The translations under genes were made by a program, and so were the position numbers. From positions 248,001 through 312,000 of the forward strand of contig NZ_PPXG01000002.1 in NCBI RefSeq assembly GCF_002909485.1: a stretch of 64,000 nucleotides of DNA, given 5' to 3'. Of this stretch, positions 39,850 to 51,065 are shown in pieces. The notes beneath the pieces were generated by a model. That model saw only the letters and a program-made list of their open reading frames with translations, was not told where the DNA came from and did not search any database. The stretch comes from Stutzerimonas stutzeri (GTDB lineage: Bacteria > Pseudomonadota > Gammaproteobacteria > Pseudomonadales > Pseudomonadaceae). Every line of letters starts with the position of its first letter. Positions within the stretch are counted from its first letter, which is position 1.

Positions 39850-40017
39850 AACTGGCGAGGTCGTCCGATTAAAAGGCGGCGATTATAGCGAGAATCCGCT
39901 ACGCGCTCATGGAAAATGTCCGCGCAACGTCTGCTGCCGTCCATTCGCTTTTCAACAGTGCTGGCTGAACCTCGGCTGAACGGTACATGGCTAGTCATCT
40001 GCTGAAACGCTCATCAG

Positions 40018-40046
40018 TTGGGCGGCTTGGGGGGCAGTGCTATAGT
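40018..40046 (+). promoter_or_regulatory. Candidate sigma-70 promoter of mla operon
   Basis: TTGGGC, a 17-nt spacer, TATAGT in the 281-nt kdsD-mlaF gap, 85 nt before the mlaF start. Confidence 0.45.
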
Positions 40047-40130
40047 GCGCCGCCGAAAACGGTCATGGCAGAAAGTATCCCGACGGCATCGGGAGCCGTC
40101 TGTTACGCAGACTGCATGCAAGGAGACCAG

Positions 40131-40946
40131 ATGAGCGCCTGCAACGACTACGCCGTCGAGCTGAAGGGAGTGACCTTCAAGCGCGGTGAGCGCAGTATTT
40201 TCGAGAATGTCGACATCACCATCCCGCGAGGGAAGGTAACGGCCATCATGGGGCCGTCCGGGTGTGGCAAGACGACTCTGCTGCGGCTTATCGCCGCTCA
40301 ACTGATGCCTGCCCAGGGAGAAGTCTGGGTGGCTGGGAACAATTTGCCGAGCCTCTCGCGTAGCGAGCTGTTCGATATGCGCAAACAGATGGGCGTGTTG
40401 TTTCAGAGTGGCGCGCTGTTTACCGACCTCGACGTGTTCGAGAACGTCGCGTTTCCGCTACGTGTGCACACCAAGCTGTCAGGCGAGATGATTCGCGACA
40501 TCGTGCTGATGAAGTTGCAGGCGGTGGGTCTGCGTGGTGCCATCGAGCTTATGCCCGATGAGCTTTCCGGAGGTATGAAGCGGCGTGTCGCGCTGGCGCG
40601 GGCTATTGCTCTGGATCCGCAAATCCTTATGTATGACGAGCCGTTTGCCGGACAGGATCCGATTGCGATGGGCGTTCTGGTGCGCCTGATTCGGTTGCTC
40701 AATGACGCGCTTGGCATCACCAGCATCGTGGTATCTCACGATCTCGCCGAAACCGCGTCCATTGCCGACTACATCTATGTGGTAGGCGACGCCCAGGTAC
40801 TCGGGCAGGGTACGCCGGCCGAGTTGATGAAGTCGGACAATCCGCGCATTCGGCAATTCATGAAAGGCGAGGCCGATGGGCCGGTACCCTTCCACTTTCC
40901 TGCGCCGGCCTATGCCGACGATCTGCTGAGAGGCACCGATGCGTAA
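40131..40946 (+). CDS. mlaF: Phospholipid ABC transporter ATPase MlaF
   Basis: 271 aa from ATG 40131, preceded by AAGGAGACCAG; upstream in-frame codons look non-coding. Walker [12 protein letters not shown], signature [15 protein letters not shown], Walker [14 protein letters not shown], switch [14 protein letters not shown]. With MlaE, MlaD and MlaB it drives phospholipid movement between membranes to keep the outer leaflet free of phospholipid. It overlaps mlaE by 8 nt. Confidence 0.96.
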   Translation: MSACNDYAVELKGVTFKRGERSIFENVDITIPRGKVTAIMGPSGCGKTTLLRLIAAQLMPAQGEVWVAGNNLPSLSRSELFDMRKQMGVLFQSGALFTDLDVFENVAFPLRVHTKLSGEMIRDIVLMKLQAVGLRGAIELMPDELSGGMKRRVALARAIALDPQILMYDEPFAGQDPIAMGVLVRLIRLLNDALGITSIVVSHDLAETASIADYIYVVGDAQVLGQGTPAELMKSDNPRIRQFMKGEADGPVPFHFPAPAYADDLLRGTDA

Positions 40947-41736
40947 GCGTTCCTTGTTGGATCGGATCGCCCTGTTGGGTCGCGCCGGTCTGGATGTGTT
41001 GGCGGCCCTGGGGCGCTCGACCATATTCCTCGTGCATGTTTTGTTTGGTCGCAGCGCGCTACATAACGGCTTTTCGCTGCTAGTCAAGCAGCTGTATTCG
41101 GTTGGCGTGCTGTCGCTGGCGATTGTCGTGGTCTCTGGCATCTTCATCGGCATGGTGCTTGCGCTGCAGGGCTACAGCATACTTAGCAGCTACGGTTCGG
41201 AGCAGGCGGTTGGGCAGATGGTCGCTCTGACCTTGTTGCGCGAGCTCGGGCCGGTGGTCACTGCGCTGCTATTTGCTGGGCGTGCCGGCTCGGCGCTGGC
41301 GGCCGAGATCGGCAACATGAAATCCACCGAACAGCTCTCGAGCCTGGAGATGATTGGTGTCGACCCGCTCAAGTACATCATCGCGCCGCGCCTGTGGGCC
41401 GGTTTCATTTCGCTGCCGCTGCTGACCCTGATTTTCAACGTCGTTGGGATCTGGGGCGGGGCGATGGTCGCGGTGCAGTGGCTGGGGGTCTATGAAGGCT
41501 CGTTCTGGGCCAACATGCAAAACAGTGTCGACTTCAGTTCGGATGTGCTCAACGGCGTGATCAAAAGCGTGGTGTTCGCGTTGGTGGTTACGTGGATTGC
41601 TGTATTTCAAGGCTATGACTGCGAGCCGACCTCCGAGGGAATCAGTCGTGCCACCACCCGGACCGTCGTGTACGCCTCGCTGGCGGTGCTCGGCCTCGAT
41701 TTCATTTTGACCGCGTTGATGTTTGGAGATTTCTGA
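40939..41736 (+). CDS. mlaE: Phospholipid ABC transporter permease MlaE
   Basis: 265 aa with five to six hydrophobic helices. Signature segments: [64 protein letters not shown] and the C-terminal [20 protein letters not shown]. It is the membrane subunit of the Mla transporter. The stop shares a base with the mlaD start. Confidence 0.96.
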   Translation: MRKRSLLDRIALLGRAGLDVLAALGRSTIFLVHVLFGRSALHNGFSLLVKQLYSVGVLSLAIVVVSGIFIGMVLALQGYSILSSYGSEQAVGQMVALTLLRELGPVVTALLFAGRAGSALAAEIGNMKSTEQLSSLEMIGVDPLKYIIAPRLWAGFISLPLLTLIFNVVGIWGGAMVAVQWLGVYEGSFWANMQNSVDFSSDVLNGVIKSVVFALVVTWIAVFQGYDCEPTSEGISRATTRTVVYASLAVLGLDFILTALMFGDF

Positions 41737-42194
41737 TGCGTATTCGCACACTGGAAATAGGCGTCGGCCTGTTCCTGCTTGCCGGCCTGCTGGCCTTGTT
41801 GCTGCTGTCGCTGCGCGTCAGCGGACTGACCGTCGGCAATGCCGACACGTATAAGCTGTATGCCTATTTCGACAATATTGCCGGTTTGACTGTCCGATCC
41901 AAGGTGACCATGGCCGGCGTTACGATCGGCAAGGTCACAGCGATCGATCTGGATCGCGACAGCTATACCGGACGAGTGACGCTGGAAATCCAACAGGACG
42001 TGAAAATCCTGCCGGCCGATTCGACCGCCTCGATTCTCACTGCCGGGCTGCTTGGCGAGAAGTACATCGGTATCAGTGTCGGCGGTGAGGATGAATTGTT
42101 GGCGGATGGTGACACCATTCAGGACACCCAGTCCTCGCTGGTGCTTGAGGACCTGATCGGCAAATTCTTGCTCAACTCGGTTAATAAAGATTAA
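41736..42194 (+). CDS. mlaD: Phospholipid-binding MCE protein MlaD
   Basis: 152 aa. One N-terminal helix (IGVGLFLLAGLLALLLLSL) is followed by one MCE domain (YKLYAYFDNIAGLTVRSKVTMAGVTIG spans it, with ADSTASILTAGLLGEKYIGI). It forms the hexameric ring on the periplasmic face of MlaFE. No further tail; length fits MlaD. Confidence 0.95.
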   Translation: MRIRTLEIGVGLFLLAGLLALLLLSLRVSGLTVGNADTYKLYAYFDNIAGLTVRSKVTMAGVTIGKVTAIDLDRDSYTGRVTLEIQQDVKILPADSTASILTAGLLGEKYIGISVGGEDELLADGDTIQDTQSSLVLEDLIGKFLLNSVNKD

Positions 42195-42205
42195 AGGAGA
42201 TGCTC

Positions 42206-42853
42206 ATGATGACTGCCTTGCGTCGTGGCCTGCTGATTCTGCTGGCTGTACTGCCCATGTTCTCCCACGCTGCGCTGACCGCCCATCAGGTCATTCAGAA
42301 AACCACCGATGAGCTGCTGGCGGACCTGAAGGACAATAAGGAGCAGTACCGTAATGATCCTGCGGCTTTCTATGACTCGTTAAACGAGATTCTTGGGCCG
42401 GTGGTCGATGCCGAAGGCATCTCGCGCAGCATTATGACGGTGAAATACTCGCGTAATGCTTCGCCGGAGCAGATCGCGCGCTTCCAGGAAAACTTCAAAC
42501 GTAGCCTGATGCAGTTCTATGGCAATGCGCTGCTGGAGTACAACAACCAACAGATTCGTGTGTTGGCACCAAGCGGCAAGCAGGACGACAAACGCACCAG
42601 CGTTGGAATGGAAGTGGTTGGGCGGCAGGGTGAGACTTATCCGGTGTCCTACACCATGGTCAAGGATGGCGAGTGGCGCGTGCGCAACGTGATCATCAAT
42701 GGCATCAACATCGGCAAGCTGTTCCGCGATCAGTTTGCCGACTCCATGCAGCGCAACGGCGGTGATCTGGACAAGACCATCGATGGTTGGGCTGAAGTGG
42801 TGGCGCGCGCCAAGGACACCGAGGCTGGACAGCAGGCTGTCGGCGATGAGTGA
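42206..42853 (+). CDS. mlaC: Periplasmic phospholipid carrier MlaC
   Basis: 215 aa from ATG 42206, chosen because AAAGGAG lies 6 nt upstream; an ATG at 42200 is too close to that site. The signal peptide ends FSHA before ALTAHQ. MlaC/Ttg2D fold: VIQKTTDELLADLKDNKEQY, NASPEQIARFQENFKRSLMQFYG, and VSYTMVKDGEWRVRNVIINGINIG. It ferries phospholipid between MlaA and MlaFEDB. It overlaps mlaB by 8 nt. Confidence 0.95.
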   Translation: MMTALRRGLLILLAVLPMFSHAALTAHQVIQKTTDELLADLKDNKEQYRNDPAAFYDSLNEILGPVVDAEGISRSIMTVKYSRNASPEQIARFQENFKRSLMQFYGNALLEYNNQQIRVLAPSGKQDDKRTSVGMEVVGRQGETYPVSYTMVKDGEWRVRNVIINGINIGKLFRDQFADSMQRNGGDLDKTIDGWAEVVARAKDTEAGQQAVGDE

Positions 42854-43160
42854 GACGCGAATCGAGCGCGTTGCCGAAGGCGAGTTACGCCTGATTGGTG
42901 TGCTGGACTACCAGACCGGCCCTGCTCTGCGAGAGGCTGGGCGGGCGTTGATAGCCGCCAGTCGTACGCCGTTGACGCTGGATTGCTCGTCGGTCGAGCG
43001 CTCCAGTAGCGTTGGTCTCTCGTTGCTGCTGGCGTTCATGCGTGACGCCAAGGCTGCTGGTGTCGATTTGCGCGTCAGCGCGTTACCTGAAGAGATGGAA
43101 AAGATTGCCAAGGTGTCCGGCTTGCTGGATATCCTTCCGCTGGAAGCAATTCACGCTTAA
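42846..43160 (+). CDS. mlaB: STAS-domain subunit MlaB
   Basis: 104 aa starting inside the end of mlaC. STAS fold: ELRLIGVLDYQTGPALREAG, TLDCSSVERSSSVGLSLLLAFMR and the central serine-rich loop. It binds MlaF and stabilises the ABC transporter. It closes the mlaFEDCB set. Confidence 0.93.
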   Translation: MSETRIERVAEGELRLIGVLDYQTGPALREAGRALIAASRTPLTLDCSSVERSSSVGLSLLLAFMRDAKAAGVDLRVSALPEEMEKIAKVSGLLDILPLEAIHA

Positions 43161-43171
43161 AGGACGGCTGT

Positions 43172-43660
43172 ATGAAACTGCGCTGGGCGGAAGAGCTGCG
43201 CGATAGCGTGCACGAACTGGCCGAATCGCTGGGCAACCTGCTGGTGGAGAGCTTCCACTACCTGGCGCTGTTTGCGATCGGCGCGGTCACGGCCTGGGCC
43301 GCGGTCATGGCCTTTCTCGGCATGGTCGAGAAGGGGCATATCACGGTCGATGACATCCTGCTGCTGTTCATCTACCTAGAGCTGGGTGCAATGGTCGGGA
43401 TTTACTTCAAGACCAACCACATGCCGGTTCGCTTCCTCATCTACGTAGCGATTACCGCGCTGACGCGTCTGCTGATCTCCGACGTTTCTCACCACCACCG
43501 TCCTGATATGGGTGTGGTCTATATCTCCGGTGCAATCCTGCTGTTGGCGTTGGCCATTCTTGTGGTGCGCTTTGCCTCCTCACGATTCCCTGCAGTGCAG
43601 AGCGATAGCGGCCGGTCTCGCCAGCGCAGCCGAGACCAAGGCGCCGAGACGCTTGATTGA
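43172..43660 (+). CDS. PsiE family membrane protein
   Basis: 162 aa, 11 nt after mlaB. Four hydrophobic helices: YLALFAIGAVTAWAAVMAFL, ILLLFIYLELGAMVGIYF, VRFLIYVAITALTRLLI and VVYISGAILLLALAILVV. The EL-GAMVGIYFKTNHMPVRFLIYVAITALTR region is typical of the phosphate-starvation-inducible PsiE family, whose function is unknown. It follows mlaB so closely that it may be transcribed with the Mla genes; it precedes a likely promoter for ibaG. Confidence 0.85.
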   Translation: MKLRWAEELRDSVHELAESLGNLLVESFHYLALFAIGAVTAWAAVMAFLGMVEKGHITVDDILLLFIYLELGAMVGIYFKTNHMPVRFLIYVAITALTRLLISDVSHHHRPDMGVVYISGAILLLALAILVVRFASSRFPAVQSDSGRSRQRSRDQGAETLD

Positions 43661-43691
43661 GACGCCTGTGTCGGATCGACGAGGTTCGGGG

Positions 43692-43720
43692 TTCGCAGCC
43701 TCCGGCCTTTTTTGTATGAT
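43692..43720 (+). promoter_or_regulatory. Candidate sigma-70 promoter of ibaG-murA
   Basis: TTCGCA, a 17-nt spacer, TATGAT, 40 nt before ibaG. A T-run precedes the -10 box. Confidence 0.4.
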
Positions 43721-43759
43721 GACCGGCCCGTGCGCGTCCTGCGCCGATCGAGGTTGAAC

Positions 43760-45368
<1,609 letters not shown>

Positions 45369-45444
45369 GTTTCGCAAGACGGATGGCTAGCGGGCCCTCG
45401 TTTTTGCCGAGGGTCCTTCCCAGTTCCCAAAGGAAATGTGTTCC

Positions 45445-46077
45445 ATGCTCACCATCGCCCTGTCCAAAGGCCGCATTCTCGACGATACCCTGCCGCTGCT
45501 CGCCGCGGCCGGCATCGTGCCCACCGAGAACCCGGACAAGAGCCGCAAGCTGATCATTCCGACCACCCAGGACGATGTGCGTCTGCTGATCGTCCGTGCC
45601 ACCGACGTTCCCACCTATGTTGAGCATGGCGCAGCCGATCTCGGCGTTGCCGGCAAGGACGTGCTGATGGAGTACGGCGGTCAGGGGTTGTACGAGCCGC
45701 TCGATTTGCGCATCGCCAATTGCAAGCTGATGACTGCTGGCAAGGTCGGCGCGCCGGAGCCTAAAGGCCGCTTGCGCGTCGCCACCAAGTTCGTCAACGT
45801 CGCCAAACGTTACTACGCCGAGCAGGGGCGTCAGGTCGATATCATCAAGCTGTACGGCTCCATGGAACTCGCTCCGCTGGTGGGGCTGGCAGACAAGATC
45901 ATCGACGTGGTCGACACCGGCAATACGCTGCGGGCCAACGGTCTGGAGCCCCAGGAGCTGATCGCTCACATCAGTTCCCGCCTGGTAGTGAATAAGGCTT
46001 CCATGAAAATGCAGCATGGGCGTATCCAGGCGCTGATTGATACTCTGCACGCGGCCGTCCAACAGCATCAGCATTGA
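45445..46077 (+). CDS. hisG: ATP phosphoribosyltransferase, short form
   Basis: 210 aa from ATG 45445, with AAAGGAAA upstream; an ATG at 45436 sits too near. Short-form His[49 protein letters not shown], and [19 protein letters not shown]. It lacks the C-terminal regulatory domain of long HisG, so it needs HisZ, which is not in the window. It starts histidine synthesis. Confidence 0.96.
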   Translation: MLTIALSKGRILDDTLPLLAAAGIVPTENPDKSRKLIIPTTQDDVRLLIVRATDVPTYVEHGAADLGVAGKDVLMEYGGQGLYEPLDLRIANCKLMTAGKVGAPEPKGRLRVATKFVNVAKRYYAEQGRQVDIIKLYGSMELAPLVGLADKIIDVVDTGNTLRANGLEPQELIAHISSRLVVNKASMKMQHGRIQALIDTLHAAVQQHQH

Positions 46078-46128
46078 TGAATCTCGCGGTCGCCACCGCG
46101 CCTGTCTATCCGTGCCATAGCTGAAATT

Positions 46129-46214
46129 CTCAGGTGCCCGCACGGTGGGCTTGATATTCTAGCGGCGCCTGAGAGCCCGGCCTGCGCTTCGTGCCGTTGC
46201 AATGAAGCAGGCCG
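46129..46214 (+). other. Two stem-loops in hisG-hisD spacer
   Basis: First stem CTCAGGTGCC/GGCGCCTGAG (one G-U pair; 46129-46138 with 46164-46173), second stem CGGCCTGC/GCAGGCCG (46178-46185 with 46207-46214). They fill the 169-nt gap between hisG and hisD. No leader peptide rich in histidine codons was seen, so their role is unknown. Confidence 0.45.
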
Positions 46215-46246
46215 CTTCCGATGCCTAGCCAACCATGAGGCCCGCT

Positions 46247-47557
46247 ATGACCGCTCCCTCCGCCATTCGCCGACTCAACGCTGCCGATGCCGATTTCGCA
46301 CGTCATCTGGATCATCTGTTGAGCTGGGAAAGCGTTTCCGACGATGGCGTAAACGAGCGAGTGCTGGAGATCATCAAGGCTGTGCGCGAGCGCGGCGATG
46401 CTGCGCTGGTCGAGCTAACCCAGCGCTTCGATGGACTACAGGTCGCCTCCATGGCTGATCTGATCCTGCCGCGCGCACGGCTGGAGCAGGCCCTCGAGCG
46501 CATCACCCCTGAGCAGCGCGAGGCCCTCGAAGTTGCTGCCGAGCGGGTGCGCAGCTATCACGAGCGGCAGAAACAGGACTCCTGGACCTATACCGAGGCC
46601 GATGGCACGGTGCTGGGGCAGAAAGTCACCCCGCTGGACCGCGCCGGTCTCTATGTGCCGGGCGGCAAGGCATCCTATCCGTCGTCGGTGCTTATGAACG
46701 CCATCCCTGCCAAGGTTGCTGGTGTGCCGGAGGTGGTCATGGTGGTGCCCACTCCGCGCGGCGAACTCAATGAGTTGGTGCTGGCCGCAGCCTGTATAGC
46801 CGGTGTCGATCGGGTGTTTACCATCGGTGGTGCACAGGCGGTCGCGGCGCTGGCCTACGGTACCGAGAGCGTGCCGCCGGTGGACAAGATCGTCGGCCCG
46901 GGCAACATCTATGTTGCTACTGCCAAGCGTCACGTATTCGGCAAGGTCGGTATCGACATGATTGCCGGGCCGTCGGAGATCCTGGTGGTCTGTGACGGCC
47001 AGACCGATCCTGACTGGATCGCCATGGACTTGTTCTCCCAGGCCGAGCATGACGAGGATGCCCAGTCGATCCTGGTCAGCCCTGACGCCGAATTTCTTGA
47101 TCGAGTTGCCGAAAGCATTACCCGCCTGCTGCCGACCTTGGAGCGTGCCGATATTGCCCGCATTTCCATCGAAGGTCGCGGTGCGCTGATTCAGGTGGCT
47201 GACATGCAGCAGGCCATCGACGTGGCCAATCGCATCGCGCCGGAGCACTTGGAGTTGTCCGTCGCTGAGCCGGAGCAGTGGCTGCCGCAGATTCGTCATG
47301 CGGGCGCCATCTTCATGGGGCGCTACACCGCCGAGGCGCTGGGTGATTACTGCGCTGGGCCCAACCACGTGTTGCCGACCTCCGGAACAGCACGCTTTTC
47401 CTCGCCGCTGGGCGTGTATGACTTCCAGAAGCGTTCGTCGATCATCAATTGCTCGGCCGAGGGTGCCTCTACGTTGGGCAAGGTGGCGTCGGTCCTTGCG
47501 CGCGGCGAGTCGCTCACGGCTCATGCCCGCAGCGCCGAGTACCGCATCAAGAACTAA
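46247..47557 (+). CDS. hisD: Histidinol dehydrogenase
   Basis: 436 aa from ATG 46247 with GAGG upstream; an ATG at 46235 is also in frame. Matches: [68 protein letters not shown] and [19 protein letters not shown]. Zinc and catalytic Glu/His residues lie in the last two blocks. It oxidises histidinol to histidine in the last two steps of the pathway. Confidence 0.97.
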   Translation: MTAPSAIRRLNAADADFARHLDHLLSWESVSDDGVNERVLEIIKAVRERGDAALVELTQRFDGLQVASMADLILPRARLEQALERITPEQREALEVAAERVRSYHERQKQDSWTYTEADGTVLGQKVTPLDRAGLYVPGGKASYPSSVLMNAIPAKVAGVPEVVMVVPTPRGELNELVLAAACIAGVDRVFTIGGAQAVAALAYGTESVPPVDKIVGPGNIYVATAKRHVFGKVGIDMIAGPSEILVVCDGQTDPDWIAMDLFSQAEHDEDAQSILVSPDAEFLDRVAESITRLLPTLERADIARISIEGRGALIQVADMQQAIDVANRIAPEHLELSVAEPEQWLPQIRHAGAIFMGRYTAEALGDYCAGPNHVLPTSGTARFSSPLGVYDFQKRSSIINCSAEGASTLGKVASVLARGESLTAHARSAEYRIKN

Positions 47558-47670
47558 CGTCTGGGACTTTGAGTGGGCAGCGTCGTTGACCACTTAAGCC
47601 TATTCGAATGGCGGAAGCGTCGATATTTCCGTCTACGGCAAACCGATCACATTCAAGGAGAGAAGGGCAG

Positions 47671-48717
47671 ATGAGCAAATTCTGGAGCCCTTTCGTCAAG
47701 GACCTGGTGCCCTACGTGCCGGGTGAGCAGCCGAAGCTGAGCAAGCTGGTCAAGCTCAATACCAACGAGAACCCTTATGGTCCTTCCCCGCGCGCAATTG
47801 CCGCGATGCAGGCGGAGCTCAACGACAACCTGCGGCTGTATCCGGATCCCAACGGCGAGCGCCTTAAGCAGGCTGTGGCTGAGTATTATGCGGTGCAGCC
47901 GAATCAGGTGTTTGTCGGTAACGGCTCGGATGAAGTCCTCGCCCACGCTTTCCATGGCTTGTTTCAGCACGATGGCCCGCTTCTCTTTCCGGATGTGAGC
48001 TACAGCTTTTACCCGGTCTACTGCGGGCTTTACGGCATCGAATACGAAGCAGTCGCACTGAACCCGCAGTTCCAGATCGAGGTGGCGGACTACAACCGTC
48101 CGAATGCCGGCATTATCTTCCCCAATCCAAATGCGCCGACCGGGTGCCTGCTTGCGCTTGAGGCGATCGAACAGTTGCTTAAGGCGAATACTGAATCCGT
48201 CGTGCTGGTCGATGAGGCCTATGTTGATTTTGGTGGCGAGTCAGCCATTGCTCTGATCGATCGTTATCCGAATTTGCTGGTGACGCAGACGCTGTCTAAG
48301 TCGCGCTCGTTGGCCGGGCTTCGCGTAGGGCTCGCGGTTGGTCACCCAGACCTGATTGAGGCCTTGGAGCGAATCAAGAACAGCTTCAACTCGTACCCGC
48401 TGGATCGCGTTGCCATTGCGGGTGCCGCTGCAGCGTTCGAGGATCGCGCGTATTTCCAGCAGACCTGTCAGCAGGTCATCGAAAGTCGTGAAGCAGTAGT
48501 GAACGCCATGCAGGGCCTGGGTTTTGAGGTGCTGCCGTCGGCGGCGAACTTCATTTTCACGCGCCACCCGCAGCGCGATGCGGCAACCATCGCTGCCAGT
48601 CTGCGCGAGCAGGGCGTAATCGTGCGGCACTTCAAGCAGCCGCGGATCGAGCAATTTCTGCGCATCACCATCGGCACGCCGGAGCAGAATCAGGCGCTGT
48701 TGGCCGCACTCGGCTAG
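47671..48717 (+). CDS. hisC: Histidinol-phosphate aminotransferase
   Basis: 348 aa from ATG 47671 with AAGGAG further upstream. PLP fold type [54 protein letters not shown] and the PLP lysine in [16 protein letters not shown]. It converts imidazole-acetol phosphate to histidinol phosphate. It completes the hisG-hisD-hisC run and converges with algW. Confidence 0.96.
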   Translation: MSKFWSPFVKDLVPYVPGEQPKLSKLVKLNTNENPYGPSPRAIAAMQAELNDNLRLYPDPNGERLKQAVAEYYAVQPNQVFVGNGSDEVLAHAFHGLFQHDGPLLFPDVSYSFYPVYCGLYGIEYEAVALNPQFQIEVADYNRPNAGIIFPNPNAPTGCLLALEAIEQLLKANTESVVLVDEAYVDFGGESAIALIDRYPNLLVTQTLSKSRSLAGLRVGLAVGHPDLIEALERIKNSFNSYPLDRVAIAGAAAAFEDRAYFQQTCQQVIESREAVVNAMQGLGFEVLPSAANFIFTRHPQRDAATIAASLREQGVIVRHFKQPRIEQFLRITIGTPEQNQALLAALG

Positions 48718-48796
48718 CGCCGGCTGTGCTTCCTGCTGTTGTTTCTCGGCGAAGACGCGCTGCGGTTGCGCGTCGGTCGTCAGCGCTATGAGCTCG

Positions 48797-49954
48797 CTAT
48801 TTCGGTGCGGCGTTTACCGGCGGCCGCATACCGACTTCGGCGGTTAGAGTCAGCGGTTTGCCGTTGCGCAGGATGTCGATGTCGATTTTCTCGCCTGGGC
48901 GTGCGCGGGCCACCTGATTCATCGAACTGCGCCCATCGGCCGATTGCACTCGGTCAATGCTCAGAATCAGATCTCCAGGCTGGAGTCCTGCGCGGGCTGC
49001 GGGGCCATCGCGGTATACGCCGGCCACGACGATGCCCGGGCGACCTTCCTGACCAAAGGATTCGGCGAGCTCCTGGGTTAGCGACTGTACTTCCACGCCC
49101 AGCCAGCCGCGGATCACCTGGCCGTGCTCGATGATCGATTTCATCACTTCCAGCGCAAGCTTCACCGGGATCGCGAAACCGATGCCCTGGGACCCGCCAG
49201 ACTCGGAAATGATGGCAGTGTTGATGCCGATCAAATTACCGCCTGCATCTACCAATGCACCGCCCGAGTTGCCACGATTGATGGCGGCATCGGTCTGGAT
49301 GAAGTCTTCGTATGTGTTCAGGCCCAGCTGATTGCGGCCGGTTGCACTGATGATGCCCATGGTGACGGTCTGTCCGACGCCGAACGGGTTGCCAATGGCT
49401 AGCGTAACGTCGCCCACGCGTATGCGATCAGAATGACCGACAGTGATGACTGGAAGGTCGGCCAGATCGATCTTCAGTACCGCGAGGTCAGTTTCCGGGT
49501 CGCTGCCGATCACGCGGGCCAGGGTCTCCCGCCCGTCCTTGAGTGCCACGACGATCTGCTCGGCGTTGGCAGTCACATGGTTGTTGGTCAGCAGGTAGCC
49601 CTCGGAACTCATGATCACCGCCGAGCCGAGGCTCGACTCCATGCGCCGTTGCCTGGGCAGGTTGTCGCTGAAAAAGCGTTGGAATAACGGATCTTTGGAT
49701 AGCGGCGCCTGTTGCTCGGCCTTCTCGATGACCTTGGTGGTATAGAGGTTGGCAACTGCCGGCGCGGCGCCGGCTACCGCGTTGGCATAGGAGTGCGGTC
49801 CCTGCTGCGGCGCTGCTGCCACCAGCGGCGCCTGTTGCAGGCCGATGTCGTGTTCCTTGATGCCCACCAGATGTGGGTAACGCTGGATGATCAGCAGGGC
49901 TACGAGCAAGCCGACCAGCAACGGCCAGCCGAGGAAACGCAGGGCATTGAACAT
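48797..49954 (-). CDS. algW: Regulated-proteolysis serine protease AlgW (DegS type)
   Basis: 385 aa. One N-terminal membrane anchor (FLGWPLLVGLLVALLII) is followed by a trypsin-like domain with H126 (LLTNNHVTAN), D156 (DPETDLAVLKI) and S230 (NRGNSGGALVD), then a single PDZ domain (about 275-375: GWLGVEVQSL, AGLQPGDLILSIDR). In Pseudomonas AlgW cleaves the anti-sigma factor MucA on envelope stress to release AlgU. Its place after hisC is conserved in the genus. Confidence 0.95.
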   Translation of the reverse strand: MFNALRFLGWPLLVGLLVALLIIQRYPHLVGIKEHDIGLQQAPLVAAAPQQGPHSYANAVAGAAPAVANLYTTKVIEKAEQQAPLSKDPLFQRFFSDNLPRQRRMESSLGSAVIMSSEGYLLTNNHVTANAEQIVVALKDGRETLARVIGSDPETDLAVLKIDLADLPVITVGHSDRIRVGDVTLAIGNPFGVGQTVTMGIISATGRNQLGLNTYEDFIQTDAAINRGNSGGALVDAGGNLIGINTAIISESGGSQGIGFAIPVKLALEVMKSIIEHGQVIRGWLGVEVQSLTQELAESFGQEGRPGIVVAGVYRDGPAARAGLQPGDLILSIDRVQSADGRSSMNQVARARPGEKIDIDILRNGKPLTLTAEVGMRPPVNAAPK

Positions 49955-50010
49955 CGCACAAGGGTCCGGACAGAGTTGCGGGCGCGGGAAGTGGCCCTTA
50001 AGGTGGCGGC

Positions 50011-50042
50011 ATTATACGAAGCTGCAACTGAAATGCAGCTTC
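50011..50042 (-). promoter_or_regulatory. Divergent algW/Nif3 promoter with inverted repeat
   Basis: TATAAT on the minus strand (50011-50016) beside a perfect 9-bp inverted repeat GAAGCTGCA/TGCAGCTTC with a 7-nt gap (50018-50042). The repeat covers the expected spacer and -35 of algW and could be an operator. Confidence 0.4.
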
Positions 50043-50116
50043 ATGCTTGCATGATTTGCCGCGACCGTTAACCGAGAAATTCATCGGGCCGTGTCGCATT
50101 GACCAAGAGGTTTCCC

Positions 50117-50875
50117 ATGACTGTTGCGCTCACCACCGTGGTTCAGGAAGCAGATCGTTATCTGGATGCCGCCAGGATCTCCGATTACTGCCCCAACGGC
50201 CTGCAAGTGGAGGGACGGCAGCAGGTGGCGCGAATCGTCAGCGGTGTGACGGCCAGCCAGGCGTTGCTGGATGCGGCCGTCGAGGCGCGGGCAGATGTGG
50301 TGCTGGTACACCACGGTTATTTCTGGAAGAACGAGGATGCGCGCATTGTCGGCATGAAGCAGCGGCGTCTGAAAACGCTGCTTAGCAACGATGTCAGTCT
50401 GCTGGCCTACCACCTGCCGCTCGATGTCCATCCAGAGGTTGGTAACAATATCCGGTTGGGGCAACTGCTGGGGTTAACTGCAGAGGGGCCGCTGGAGCCG
50501 GGAAATCCGCGCTCGGTGGGTTTAGTAGGGTCGCTGAGTGAGCCTATGTCACCGATGGATTTCATGCGCCGGATACAGCAGGTGCTCGGGCGCCAGCCGC
50601 TGATGGTTGAAGGCAATGGCCTGATTCAGCGGGTTGCCTGGTGTACCGGTGGCGCTCAGGGCTATATCGAACAGGCAGTGGCGGCCGGGGTGGATGCCTA
50701 CGTCACTGGAGAAATCTCCGAGCCCACGGCACATATCGCGCGCGAGAATGGCCTGAGCTTCTACGCGGCTGGCCACCATGCCACCGAGCGTTACGGAGTT
50801 CGGGCCCTGGGGGAGTACCTCGCCAACCGATTCGGCATTGAGCACCAGTTCATCGATTGCCCCAATCCGGCCTAG
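50117..50875 (+). CDS. Nif3-like dinuclear metal protein
   Basis: 252 aa from ATG 50117, with AAGAGG upstream. Metal-ligand histidines are visible in VVLVHHGYFW and in the C-terminal AAGHHATERYGVRALGEYL; DYCPNGLQVEG and LAYHLPLDVHPEVGNN are family blocks. Nif3/YbgI proteins form toroidal hexamers with two metal ions per subunit. A GTP cyclohydrolase-like role has been suggested for some; the function remains unsettled. Confidence 0.92.
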   Translation: MTVALTTVVQEADRYLDAARISDYCPNGLQVEGRQQVARIVSGVTASQALLDAAVEARADVVLVHHGYFWKNEDARIVGMKQRRLKTLLSNDVSLLAYHLPLDVHPEVGNNIRLGQLLGLTAEGPLEPGNPRSVGLVGSLSEPMSPMDFMRRIQQVLGRQPLMVEGNGLIQRVAWCTGGAQGYIEQAVAAGVDAYVTGEISEPTAHIARENGLSFYAAGHHATERYGVRALGEYLANRFGIEHQFIDCPNPA

Positions 50876-50963
50876 CGCGCAGGGGCAGCCAGTGACCAGC
50901 AAGCATGGTGTGCGATAGGCGGGCAGCATTCTTCGAGGGCTGCTACTCGATATAAATCTATAG

Positions 50964-50979
50964 CTTTTAGATCTAAAAG
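50964..50979. promoter_or_regulatory. 16-bp perfect palindrome before cysD
   Basis: CTTTTAGATCTAAAAG is fully self-complementary and sits in an AT-rich patch 87 nt before cysD. A candidate -10 box TAGAAT lies at 50990-50995, so the palindrome overlaps the expected -35. It could be an operator; CysB is the family's usual regulator but its sites are not usually strict palindromes. Confidence 0.5.
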
Positions 50980-51065
50980 GCGGCCTGATTAGAATGGAAG
51001 GTCGTGCTAGAGTTGCGCCCATTCCACGGCCGGCCGGCCGTCCATCTGCCAAATCGTGAGTAGCC

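Noticed and set aside
46078-46246. Classical his leader attenuator
   Set aside because: There is no short open frame with a run of histidine codons and no terminator U-tract.
46436-47593. 385-codon open frame opposite hisD
   Set aside because: Shadow of hisD; composition rich in His/Arg/Gln typical of antisense reading.
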